The notes under the pieces are model-generated. The model ran no database searches, had not been told where the DNA came from, and was given only the letters and a program-made list of their open reading frames with translations. A DNA stretch of 64,000 bases from Aquatica leii (taxonomy: Eukaryota; Arthropoda; Insecta; Coleoptera; Lampyridae): positions 85,036,020 through 85,100,019 of the forward strand of contig CM069432.1 in NCBI GenBank assembly GCA_035610365.1, in the 5' to 3' direction. Position numbers and translations under genes: made by a program. Position 1 is the first letter of the stretch; each line of letters begins with the position of its first letter. This document shows positions 36,060 to 45,039 of this stretch, piece by piece.

Positions 36060-37140
36060 AAATTAGCGGTTAAAATAGAAGCCAACATTTTTTTAAATAT
36101 CTGTTTGGGTTCACGAACGACAATACGGCAAAGGCCGAGTTCTACTTCTTGTTTCGGCTCTCAAGAAGAGACTATGATCAAGTCTAACTGTAGGTGTTTT
36201 ACTACGACGCGGTCTAAGCCGAAAGTCGCTTATAATTTCAAACATAACAACCGCGAAAGCTTAAGATTGTATAAAGTACTGATTGAGATAGTGCGTCAAG
36301 TACAACATTATTATTTTCCTCTTTAAATCAAAATGCTCAAGTCTAACAGCCTGTCGTGCGAAACGACCCGATAGTTCTTTCAAATTCTGTAATCAGACTA
36401 ATAAAATGTTATCGGTAGGAGAAATTATTCCTTTTAATAAAATAAAGAACAACTAAACACTCCTGTTTGGCAGTGTAATACTTACGTCTACATTTAGTAA
36501 CGGACTATGTTAACAGATGATGTGTTTTTTAGTCGATAACTTGAGTAAGAACTGTACCACACCTAAATCAAAAGCATCAGTCTGAATTGCAAACAAAACA
36601 GGGCAAGATAAGTGCGATAATTATACAAATTTTAATAATCAGGAAAGCTTCATTGCAGTAATTAATCCAATTAAATTTAAAAGATTTTTTTAAAAGAGAT
36701 ATCAGAGCGATAATAATCGAAAGTTGTACAAAACGACAATATAATAAGGTCGGTCCAATAATTCTTTTAACTTTAGCTACACCAGTAGAAACTGGAATAC
36801 GTAGAATAGTATCAACCTTTTCAGAATTAACTGACAAACTGTTCAAATTTATGATACAAAAATAGCAATTTTCTTTACTAATTAGCTTTCTTAAAGCAAC
36901 AAAAATTTAGTTTAGCTTCCATATGTTTTTCAAAAACAATCATCTAAATAAACAAAAACATAAGGTTCTAATTTGGGACTTAAAACAGTATCAATAAAAG
37001 TTTGCTAATAAGTTGGTGCATAGGCTAAAACAGTAATCGCGTAAATTGAAACAATCTACGATTTGAGACTGTAATTAAAGTGTACCCACCGCTTAGTAGT
37101 ATCTGTCAATAACTAAGCCTATTTTGTAATGATTCACCAT
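36060..37140 (-). pseudogene. Gypsy pol (RT-RNase H) remnant, third copy
   Basis: The minus strand gives the RT catalytic site near 36975-36933 (PKLEPYVFVYLDDC). Then come the connection region and RNase H start at 36577-36846 (EKVDTILRIPVSTGVAKVKR, then KKSFKFNWINYCNEAF), then ELSGRFARQAV, and a damaged ADALSR-like end near 36190. The order is that of Ty3/gypsy pol. Multiple stops break it. LTRs were not found, and no macro-domain sequence was seen on its 3' side. Confidence 0.7.
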
Positions 37141-37144
37141 TAAG

Positions 37145-37958
37145 AAAAACACCATTTATTTTAACTGATTTATTCAATTTTAAACACAACTGATTTAAAA
37201 TTTTCCAAATTTTAGAATCAACAATAGTTGCGTAAATCACTGTATCAAGTAAACTTAAAATTAAAATGATCTTATTTTTTTTAAATATTTTTTTATTAGA
37301 ATACAAACTATTACAATAAACAGCTCATTTAATTAAGGTGACAGATTAAAATTAAACTGTTTTTTGAAAAATTTATATATGATAAATTTTAACTTTTATA
37401 TAAATACGTCTACTTAACAATGTCATTTTTATTACATTTATCAAAATCACTTTAAAATCAAGTTAATATTTAACCAGTATTTTTTTAAATGATTTTAGAA
37501 ATAAACATTCGAAAAAATCGCTTTTTGGTCCACAATTTTTTTTTGTGTTTTTGTTGTAACATTACCAATTGGCAAGGTTATCTTAATAGAATTTGTTATC
37601 CAATAGAAAAAACAATAGTGGCTTTACTATTGACAAAAGCTGACGCCTTTGTCAAGTATTTAAAATCGTAGTTATTAATTTGACAATGTGGTCAGCAAAA
37701 CAATAAATTTTGTATTTGACGACATTTAACGACATGATTACGTTGTACAACGTGCAATTTGGTTTACTTACTATTTCACTGGTTTGTGTTTCACAATAAA
37801 TAAGCTTTTAACGTTAAAACATTTTAAACTTTTTAAATAATTAAAATTAAATATTACGTAAAATAACTTGCAGACACAATATTTTTTTATACGATTTTTA
37901 TTAAAATTAAAGTAGTTTAATTTTTTGTTGAACGGCAGTACTAACTATTAATACATAA
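37145..37958. other. AT-rich noncoding DNA
   Basis: No gene supported. Part near 37660-37745 resembles the sequence at about 1750-1840. Confidence 0.35.
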
Positions 37959-38434
37959 TGTTGCAGATTTATTAATTAAAAACTACTTTATTTAAACGAC
38001 TAAAAATACGTTAACTTATTCTAGAAATAAGTACACTTTTAAATTAACCGAACTAATTAAATCTAATAATATTTAATGAAAACACTTACACGAATTTATG
38101 TATAACCGTTGTATAACACTATCACTTACAGGAAGATAAGATAACGTCCGCGGATAGCTTCACACTTGTTTACACTAAAAATCACGTAAACGATTATTCT
38201 CGGTATATTTATCTAGACACACGCGTGCTAACGATGTATTTCCACTTTAATAATCTTCTTAACACTGCTGTATTTGCATTTCAGCAATAACTGACCTACG
38301 ATATCTCTCTTCGGTATTTATACACATCTGCAAATCCTTCTCGAGTGTTCCCTATCTTTTGGTATATCTTCTAGAAGATAGATAACAACTTCCAAAAAGC
38401 TCTCGAATTTGCAGATAACTTCTCGAACGTTTCA
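37959..38434 (-). repeat. 3' LTR of the gypsy element
   Basis: On the plus strand it runs from TGTTGCAGATTTATTAATT to CGAACGTTTCA, so in element orientation it starts TGAAACG and ends CAACA. At 476 bp it is about twice as long as its partner, which lacks several internal segments. Near 38312-38330, in element orientation, lies GTATAAATACCGAAG, a TATA-box-like sequence. U3 holds TTCTAGAA (38369-38376) and TTCTCGAA (38420-38427), which are HSE-like units. Confidence 0.85.
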
Positions 38435-39074
38435 CTGCCCCCTTCTTAGGACTGTTCTGTCCCAGGACAGGAGACTGGATGCGACACCGGTAAAAAGGGT
38501 CGTGGCGATAGCGGCAGCTTCCTCCATTTCGGCAACTTCCTTGACCATAAAAGTAACAGTCAATGGACTTTTCCTGATCCAATATTCTCCATGGTTGGTA
38601 GCTACAGACCAACACTTGAATGCCTGTTCCTCGGAAGACGACCTCCAACATGTTTCGAACTGTCCTCCAATTCAGTTGATCTAAGCCACAACCAAGCTTG
38701 GGTACTGCCAATTTCTTAACATGATGGAACTCCATTTCTTTCTTGAGACTCCATAATGTTCGCCACAGATCTTTGTATAACGGCTTGACACGTGAGTATT
38801 TCTTGGTGACTAGATAGAAAACGAAGCTTCCGTCACCACTTAGTCCTAAAACTCTTCCAACTGTCGGTTGCTGTCTTCGTAATTCATCTAGCTGCCCAAA
38901 CTTCTTTGTAAACACGATTGCAACCCCTCTGGACATGTCAAGATCCTCGCTCACGCAATGTGCGATGGCGTAATCTTTTTGTGCCTGGAAGAGGTCTTGT
39001 TGTTCCTCGGTGGTAACTCCGAACCTAGCTTTTCCAGAACCTCCGTATAAGTTTATAAACTTCTCGAACTCCAT
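38352..39074 (-). CDS. Accessory ORF: TARG1-type macro domain plus CCCH zinc finger
   Basis: Taking ATG 39074 gives a 240-residue protein; the frame is open up to 39290, but those codons overlap the integrase end. Residues about 23-160 form a macro domain of the OARD1/TARG1 type: AIAHCVSEDLDMSRGVAIVF, KKFGQLDEL, LVTKKYSRVKPLYKDL and VPKLGCGLDQLNW. The TKK lysine and GCGLD aspartate correspond to the residues TARG1 uses to release ADP-ribose from acidic side chains. Then CYFYGQGSCRNGGSCRYRH fits a C-x7-C-x5-C-x3-H finger, an RNA-binding type. A basic tail crosses the polypurine tract into the 3' LTR. The ORF follows integrase, where gypsy elements keep env or other extras. There are no stops in 240 codons although the rest is decayed. 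Enzymatic activity is inferred. Confidence 0.85.
   Translation of the reverse strand: MEFEKFINLYGGSGKARFGVTTEEQQDLFQAQKDYAIAHCVSEDLDMSRGVAIVFTKKFGQLDELRRQQPTVGRVLGLSGDGSFVFYLVTKKYSRVKPLYKDLWRTLWSLKKEMEFHHVKKLAVPKLGCGLDQLNWRTVRNMLEVVFRGTGIQVLVCSYQPWRILDQEKSIDCYFYGQGSCRNGGSCRYRHDPFYRCRIQSPVLGQNSPKKGAVKRSRSYLQIRELFGSCYLSSRRYTKR
38435..38450 (-). promoter_or_regulatory. Polypurine tract
   Basis: Read on the minus strand this is AAGAAGGGGGCAG directly before the 3' LTR, where plus-strand DNA synthesis of an LTR element is primed. The accessory ORF runs straight through it, and its codons there read PKKGAV. Confidence 0.8.
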
Positions 39075-39099
39075 TTCTTCGATTGGATTCCGGGTTCTG

Positions 39100-39528
39100 C
39101 TACTTATTACTCTGGTTCGGACCTGGACTTGCGTATTGTGGGTATATAACGTCGTTAATACGCTGCACGACTTCATAGGGGCCATCCCATTGCCTTTGCA
39201 GCTTCGGCGACAAACCACGTCTTCTTTGAGGGTTATACAACCAGACCATATCGCCAGGTTGAAACCCACCATTTTGTTCCTTGACGTCATATTTTGTTTT
39301 TATCCTGTCCCTGGCATTTTGTGTGTTTTTACGGACCTCTTTATGTATTTCGTCTAGCCTCTTGGCCAGCTTGCTGACGTAATCTTCTCCAGCGACTTCT
39401 TCTTCCGGTCTTCGTCCAAATTGAAGGTCGCATAGCAATCGTATTTCACGACCGAGCATTACACAGGATGGTGTTTGGCCTGTGCTTTCGTGAACGGATG
39501 ATCGGTATGCCATTACAAAAAGGTGCAA
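39100..39528 (-). pseudogene. Gypsy integrase C-terminal part (GPY/F module)
   Basis: This 142-codon stretch starts in the catalytic-core end (MAYRSSVHESTGQTPS.VMLG is the usual gypsy 'HEST..TP..L..GR' motif). It continues through a coiled region to a GPY/F module (FQPGDMVWLYNP, then QRQWDGPYEVVQRIND). A frameshift after NDVIY displaces the expected end; another frame continues as TIRKSRSEPE and then a stop, immediately before the macro ORF start. The glutamate of the DDE triad lies in the damaged gap upstream. Confidence 0.88.
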
Positions 39529-39661
39529 GTACTGATCCCAGTCTTTTTGTGATCGGACACTACCTTGGTTAAGTACTTGCCCATTGTTCGATTCATCCGT
39601 TCAACCATGCCATCAAATTGAGGATGAAGAGGCGTTGTCCAGTCTTCTTAATTCCTAACAG

Positions 39662-40453
39662 TCAGCAAACTTCTTGAAACATGCCAGACTCAAAATTGCG
39701 GCCTTGATCGGAGTGTAATTCCAACGGAACTCCAAACCGGCAGAAAAACTCCTTTACTAATACGTCTGCGACTGAAGCTGCTTCCTGATTGGGTATGGCG
39801 TAAGCCTCTGTCCATTTCGTGAAATAATCCATCGCCACCAGGATGTATTTATTTCCCGAATTGGATGGGAACGGCCCTGCGATGTCAATCGCTATTCTTT
39901 CCAAAGGGCTTCCTACGTTGTATTGCTTCATAGGTGCTTTGCGCTTTCTTGCTGGACCATTTCCTGATGCGCAGAATATGCATTTACGGCACCATTCCAT
40001 GACGTCCTCTTTGCAGTTAATCCAGTAGAATCGTTCTCGTACTTCACCCAACGTCTTCTTAATGCCAAAGTGTCCTCCTGATGTCCCATCGTAGAGATGC
40101 TTTAACACTTTTGTCACCCTGCTCTTCGGCACTACCAACTGTAGTCTGTTTCCCGTGCCCTCGGCACTTTCTAGGGATCGCTTAAGAAGACCGTCTTCTA
40201 CTATCAAAGAGTTCCACTGCGCCCAGTACGCTTTGAAATTTCTGCCCAAAGCACTTACTTCTTTCCAGGTTGGTTGTCGGCCGATTTCTTTCCAGTCTAG
40301 GAGTAGTCTTATTTCAGGATCGCCTTCTTGTTTGCGACATAACTGCTCAGGTTCCCACTCATCATCAACCATAGCAGTTCTCCGGAGGCATTCGATTTTT
40401 TCTTCCAGTCGCGAATAATGGCTGCAGTCCGCCGAACATGGTCTTTTGAACAA
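39662..40453 (-). pseudogene. Gypsy RNase H end, linker and integrase core
   Basis: This 263-codon stretch has a linker, then an integrase zinc-binding domain with H119 and H128 (HLYDGTSGGHFG), C155 and C158 (CRKCIFC). The catalytic core starts with D190 (RIAIDIAGPF) and has the second Asp at D249 (LHSDQGRNFESG). The frame ends at a stop after FQEVC, before the catalytic Glu, and readable sequence goes on in other frames (DGM.ER-like wording near 39600). Integrase would insert the element's DNA; this copy cannot make a full one. Confidence 0.9.
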
Positions 40454-40579
40454 GGCATCAGCGATCCGATGACTGCTTCCGGCACGATGTTCTGTGTCAT
40501 AGTCATACTCTTGCAGTCTCTCGATCCATCTTGCTACTTGTCCTTCCGGGTTACGGAACTGCAGTAGCCATTTTAAAGC

Positions 40580-40891
40580 GGCGTCGTCTGTTCTCAGTAA
40601 AAAATTTCGTCTTTACAAATATTTGTAGAAATGTTCGATGGACTTAACGACTGCTAACAGCTCCTTTCTAGTCACGCAATAATTCTTTTCTGGCCTGGAC
40701 AAAACCTTGTTAAAATACGCGATAACCTTTTCTTGTCCATCTTGAACCTGCGAAAGGACCGCGCCTATGGCCAGATTGCTTGCGTCGGTATTCAAAACAA
40801 ATTTTCCATCTTCTCTTGGATAACTCAGAATCGGCGAAGTGACTAGGGCATGTTTTAGTTGATTAAAAAAATTTTCACAGTCTTCATTCAA
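40580..40891 (-). pseudogene. Gypsy RNase H, N-terminal part
   Basis: The piece reads FNQLKHALVTSPILSYPRED, FVLNTDASNLAIGAVLSQ and then EKNYCVTRKELLAVVKSIEH. The Asp of TDAS and the Glu of RKELLA are the first catalytic residues of gypsy-type RNase H. A single stop follows HFYKYL (40610-40612), and the same frame continues with RRNFLLRTDDAALKWLL towards the linker. The domain removes RNA from the RNA-DNA hybrid during reverse transcription. Confidence 0.88.
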
Positions 40892-41099
40892 TCTAAATTC
40901 TGCTTTTTATTCGGTTAATTCTGTCAATGGTTTGGCAATATTGGCTAATCCGGGTACAAATCTTCTATAATAAGTGCACAACCCAAGGAAACTTCAGACC
41001 TGATGTTTGTCGATTGGTCTTGACCATGCTTGCACTGCTCGGATTTTGTCTCGGTCAGCCCTTACTCCATCTCTAGATACGACGTGGCCAAGGTATTGG

Positions 41100-42006
41100 A
41101 CTTCCTTCTTAAATACGTGGCACTTCTTTGGGCTCAGTTTGAGGTTAGCCCCACGTAATCACTGGAACACTTCCTTCAAGTTGTTCAAGTGTTCTTCAAA
41201 CGACCTTCCAACCACGATCACGTCGTCCAGGTAAACCAAGCACGTCTTCCAAGACAATCCGGCAAGATGGTCTCCATCAAACGGGTGTCTAGCGTATCGT
41301 CAATTCTGGGTAAAGGGTAGCTGTCCTTTTTTGTCACGTCGTTTAGTTGCCTGTGGTCTACGCGAAACCTCGTTGATCTATCCTTCTTCTTTACGAGTAC
41401 TACTGGGGATGCCCATGGGCTACTTGAAGGTTCAATCACTCTTTCTCTCTCCATATCCGTAATTATTGGTTCGGCTTCTTCTCTTTTCGCCAAAGGAAGT
41501 CTGCGTGGATGTTGTCGTATCGGCGGAACGTCTCCGGTATTAATTTTATGTTTCACCACGTTAGTTCTTTCTTTGGAACCACTCTCCAGAGCGAACACAT
41601 CTTGGTACTCTTGGATCAACACTTTAACTTTAGCCAGCTGGTCTTGGCTGAGGTTTTGGCATTTGGTGGTAAGAATGTCCAATAGATGTTGTGAACACTT
41701 CTTCGGCAACGTATCTTCGTTCGACTTTACGCATCTCACAATTTGTGATACTTGCGTGCATTGGCCTACCACGGTCTTCTTTTTCAACGTTACAGGATCT
41801 GAGATGATGTTTAAGATCCGTACTGGCATCGTGTTCTTTACTGGTACTAAAGTTCTGCCAACGAGTAGTCCCTTTTCAACTAAACCGCCCTCCATTGGTT
41901 CAATCGCGCGTATGTAGCCTTCCCGAAGATTTCCATCCAGGCGTGCCATCAACACACTTTCCGTCCTTGCAGGCAGAATTACGTCTTCACTCAATAAGAC
42001 TCGCAC
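41100..42006 (-). pseudogene. Gypsy reverse transcriptase, catalytic core partly deleted
   Basis: The open stretch 41218-42006 holds the pre-RT region ([13 protein letters not shown]), then [40 protein letters not shown] and the [10 protein letters not shown] motif. The next readable words are RLMETIL and, after a shift, [11 protein letters not shown]. Gypsy RTs have about 50-60 residues between these points, including the first catalytic Asp and the MPFGL..AP.TF motif. Those residues are absent, so RT would be inactive. The YLDD box is kept near 41217-41240. Connection-region sequence continues in another frame to about 40900. Confidence 0.88.
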
Positions 42007-42018
42007 GGCTGCCTTCTC

Positions 42019-42699
42019 TTACGAATGAAAAGGAATTTCTTCATTGTCGATCTTCAGGACATCGTTCATCATATCCAAATGGAACCCATACTTCTTTATC
42101 ACGTCCATTCCCAGGATAACTTCTTCTGTGATGTCGGCTACCAGTACTTGATGGTCGAGTACTCCATTTCCCAAACCAATGGTTACTTTGACTTGTCCGT
42201 GAGTAGGTATTTCGTCGCCCGTCACCGTTCGAAATCATACTGTTACTGGTGATGTCTTCTCGTTTTTCAGTAACATGTCAGGACGAATGATGGTCTTCGT
42301 CGCTCCAATGTCAACCAGTAACTGGACGCTTCTTGCTTTGATCTTTCCATCAAGATAAATGTTATGCAATTGCTCCCTAGGCGATGCTATTTGGATTGTA
42401 ATCTCCGGAGTCTGACTAGATAAGATTACTTTTTGTCTCTTTTGCTTGCTTCGTTCCAAATTTTCGAGCGCTTTTCTTGTCCTCTTCTTAGGTTTAGTAC
42501 GATGCCGTCGTACATGGCCTATTTCGTCGCAGTTCAAAGTTGTCACTCCTCTTTCCCGAAGTATTCGTCGCGCTATCTCCTCGATGCTTTCCAGTGTCTG
42601 CGCGGGTACTTCTGCAGTACAGCAGAGTCTTAGACCATCTCGTTGCGATGCTTGTTTTGCTGCTTCAAACTCCAAAGCATGCACCAAAGCGTCATCCAA
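42019..42699 (-). pseudogene. Gypsy gag end and aspartic protease
   Basis: One frame, interrupted by a single TGA (42232-42234), carries LDDALVHALEFEAAKQA, then a damaged zinc-knuckle remnant (TLNCDEIGHVRRH, with expected cysteines lost). A basic segment follows, then the protease: QLLVDIGATKTIIRP at its active site and, beyond the stop, EVILGMDVIKKYGFHLD. The usual active-site triplet is DTG or DSG; here it is DIG, probably inactivating. The product would cut the gag-pol polyprotein. Confidence 0.85.
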
Positions 42700-42765
42700 C
42701 GTCTTCGGTCTTGCTAACCGTAGAGTCTGCTGCGTATCGTTGTCTCGGAGGCCGTCTACAAAGGT

Positions 42766-43473
42766 TTAAATAGCCAACTGCTCCAAGAAGGTATCTGGTG
42801 CTGTAGGATACGCAAACCGTGTTAATCTAACGATGTCAGCCTCAAACTCTTGAAGACTTTCGGCGGCTTTCTGAACCCGACTTTTAATTTGAGCTTGATA
42901 GACTTGTTGAAGATGGGCATCTCTATATCTCATTTCTAAACGTGATATTAAGAGTTCGTTATTTTCTTGCAGGTGGTCCGGAACAGTTTGTAAAATTCCA
43001 AGCGCTTCTCCACGTAAGGACACTATTAAAGACGTCGCTTTCTGCTTGTTGCTCCAACCATTAGCAGTAGCTGCGGCTTTAAACTTCTTGTAGTAGGTTG
43101 ACCATGGAACTTTACCATCAAAATTCGGTGGTACAACTTTAAACTTGTGAGTGTTTTCTTCTCGATGGTCCATTATTAAATCTTTACTCGTGACGCTTCC
43201 TTCACCGTGACAATTCATTTGGGTCATTTTTTCTTCAAACAGTTGTATTCTTTCTCTCAATTTTTTCTCTAGCTTGTCTTCTATGGTTATTGAATTTTCT
43301 TTTAACTTCTCTTCTAATTTGTCTTGTACTTCTTCTATTTTGTCATTCACAGTATCGCAAATTTCTTCTTTTAAATTTAGCATATCTGCTTGGGTTTCCT
43401 CTTGCGCAATTTTGATTTGATTTCCTACACTAACTTGTATTTGTTCCTCAATAGTCTTTATTTGATTTTCCAT
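42766..43473 (-). pseudogene. Gypsy gag: coiled coil and capsid
   Basis: The first ~85 residues form a long Glu/Lys-rich coiled coil (EEVQDKLEEKLKENSITIED). Then comes a retrotransposon gag capsid: FKVVPPNFDGKVPWSTYYKK, ATSLIVSLRGEALGILQTVP, and later AESLQEFEADIVRLTRFAYP. A single TAA (42763-42765) separates it from the in-frame continuation FVDGLRDND... Gag forms the particle that packages the RNA. The frame is otherwise intact. Confidence 0.88.
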
Positions 43474-43489
43474 GCTCGTATTTCTTCTT

Positions 43490-43756
43490 TTAAACTACTA
43501 GCATTTTTTTCCATTTTCTAGAATTTTCTTCCATTTCTCTTGAATTTTCTTCCATTTTTCTGGAATTTTCCGGCAGTTTTTCTTCAATTTTCTGTAAATT
43601 TTCGTAAAACTTTTTTTTCTGCGAATTTTCTTCCATCTTCTGAGAATTTTTGGACAGTTTTTCTTGGATATTGTTATTCATCGATTCGAAAATTTGAAGT
43701 ATTTTTGAATCCATTTTAACTGCTTGCAAACGCGTCACCGGCATAAATTTAACCAC
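43490..43756 (-). pseudogene. Gypsy gag N-terminal end with short peptide repeats
   Basis: MPVTRLQAVK (from 43744), a start wording common among gypsy gags, is followed by a coiled coil built of KMEENSRKMEENSRE-type repeats. These come from a tandem ~21-bp DNA repeat. A frameshift near 43490 separates it from the rest of gag. The first Met (43756) gives four extra residues. Confidence 0.7.
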
Positions 43757-43950
43757 GAATAATAATTTAAAACAAAATTTAATAACACTAAATTTTAATA
43801 AAGCCCGACACTGGTTTAACGAAACGAACAGCCAAGATTAAATGCTATAAACAAACACGCGAACTAAATTTTTAATTCTTTTACGCAAAACAATGTTTTA
43901 ATTACGGGAACGATATTAGATTACTTAATGGTATTTACACTTATAAAAAT

Positions 43951-43961
43951 CGCGAACCCCA
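43951..43961 (-). promoter_or_regulatory. Candidate primer-binding site
   Basis: In element orientation TGGGGTTCGCG lies 13 nt after the 5' LTR. The plus-strand gypsy copy has TGGGGTTGCGA at the same place. TGG is expected opposite a tRNA's terminal CCA. The offset is larger than usual and the tRNA was not identified. Confidence 0.35.
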
Positions 43962-43974
43962 CACCTGACTCTAA

Positions 43975-44206
43975 TGTTGCGGATTTATTAATTAAAAACT
44001 ACTTTATTTAAACAACCGTTGTATAACACACGCGTGCTAACGATTTATTTTTACTTTAATAATCTTCTTAACACTGCTGTACTTGGTATTTATAAACATC
44101 GGCAAATCCTTCTCGAGTGTTCCCTATCTTTCGGTATATCTTCTAGAAGATGGATAACAACTTCCAGAAGGCTCTTGAATTTGCAGATAACTTCTCGAAC
44201 GTTTTA
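43975..44206 (-). repeat. 5' LTR of the gypsy element, internally shortened
   Basis: It runs on the plus strand from TGTTGCGGATTTATTAATT to CGAACGTTTTA and aligns to both ends of the 476-bp 3' LTR with several internal gaps. The terminal CA is mutated to TA. It keeps three TTCnnGAA units at 44141-44148, 44162-44169 and 44192-44199. Confidence 0.85.
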
Positions 44207-45035
44207 CTAAGTATTACACATGTAAATTAGTTAAAATTAATCATAGAAAACATATTATTACATCGTAATGCCAATTGCACATTATAAAACGCAGCCAAAT
44301 GCATAAACAGCCAACTTTTTAAAAACCGCAAAATTAGAAAATATACACTATAAACAATAATACACTACATCTATAAAATACATAATCTTAGAACATTTTT
44401 TTTAAATCAAAGGTTTAAGCAAAATAAATTTAAAAAAAAGTTTTTAATTTTTTTATGAAATTAGGTTTTCGTATAACTACATAATTTAGTTTACAGTAAA
44501 AACCTAAATTTATTTCAACTTTGATTTTCATTTGTTTTGCTATTGAATTTTTATACTATTTAAATTATTTAATTAAAAATGTTTTTATAAATGATGTATT
44601 TGTTTGTAAGTGGCAGTTTACAACGAAGCACCGCACATTAAATCTGATCCTAAGGAGTTTAGCAAATAACGTTTATTACAAACATTAAAACAAATAAATA
44701 AAAATGTAAATAAATACAATGAATTGTCTTAATAAAATTAAATGGTTCCATCAAAATTACATTAGTTTTTTTTTATAAATTTATATAGTATACTAATCTT
44801 TATTTTTTCTCCTTTCTTTTAAATTTTGTTTTGTATTTCATTTATTTAGCTGTTTAAATTTGTTAGATTTGTTATGTCATTGTTAATTAACAAACATATT
44901 ATAAATTTGTACAATAGATACGTATTCAACAACATTAGGGATAGGTTAAGTTAATAATTTAATAATCAAGAGCATCAAGTTAATATAATACATTTGAAAA
45001 AGTTTTTAAATATAAGAGGTAGGTTAGATATAAAA
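44207..45035. other. AT-rich noncoding DNA
   Basis: Nothing supported. Confidence 0.35.
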
Positions 45036-45039
45036 GTTT

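Larger units (their letters stand above)
37959..44206 (-). mobile_element. Ty3/gypsy LTR retrotransposon carrying a macro/CCCH accessory ORF
   Basis: The element lies on the minus strand between two related LTRs (43975-44206 upstream, 37959-38434 downstream). Gag, protease, RT, RNase H and integrase occur in gypsy order, followed by an extra ORF with a macro domain and CCCH finger. Gag capsid, protease and RT share one frame interrupted only by single stops (42763-42765, 42232-42234, 42016-42018). RNase H and integrase are in another frame after an RT deletion. Clear 5-bp target duplications were not found. The element cannot move by itself but is much better preserved than the other gypsy copies here. 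Confidence 0.9.

Noticed and set aside
37950-37958. Target-site duplication of the gypsy element
   Set aside because: The bases left of 37959 (acataa) and right of 44206 (ctaag) do not match convincingly.
39077-39290. Upstream extension of the macro ORF to the Met at 39290
   Set aside because: The 72 extra codons overlap the integrase GPY/F region in another frame and show no homology; the Met at 39074 lies right after the integrase end and directly before the macro domain.
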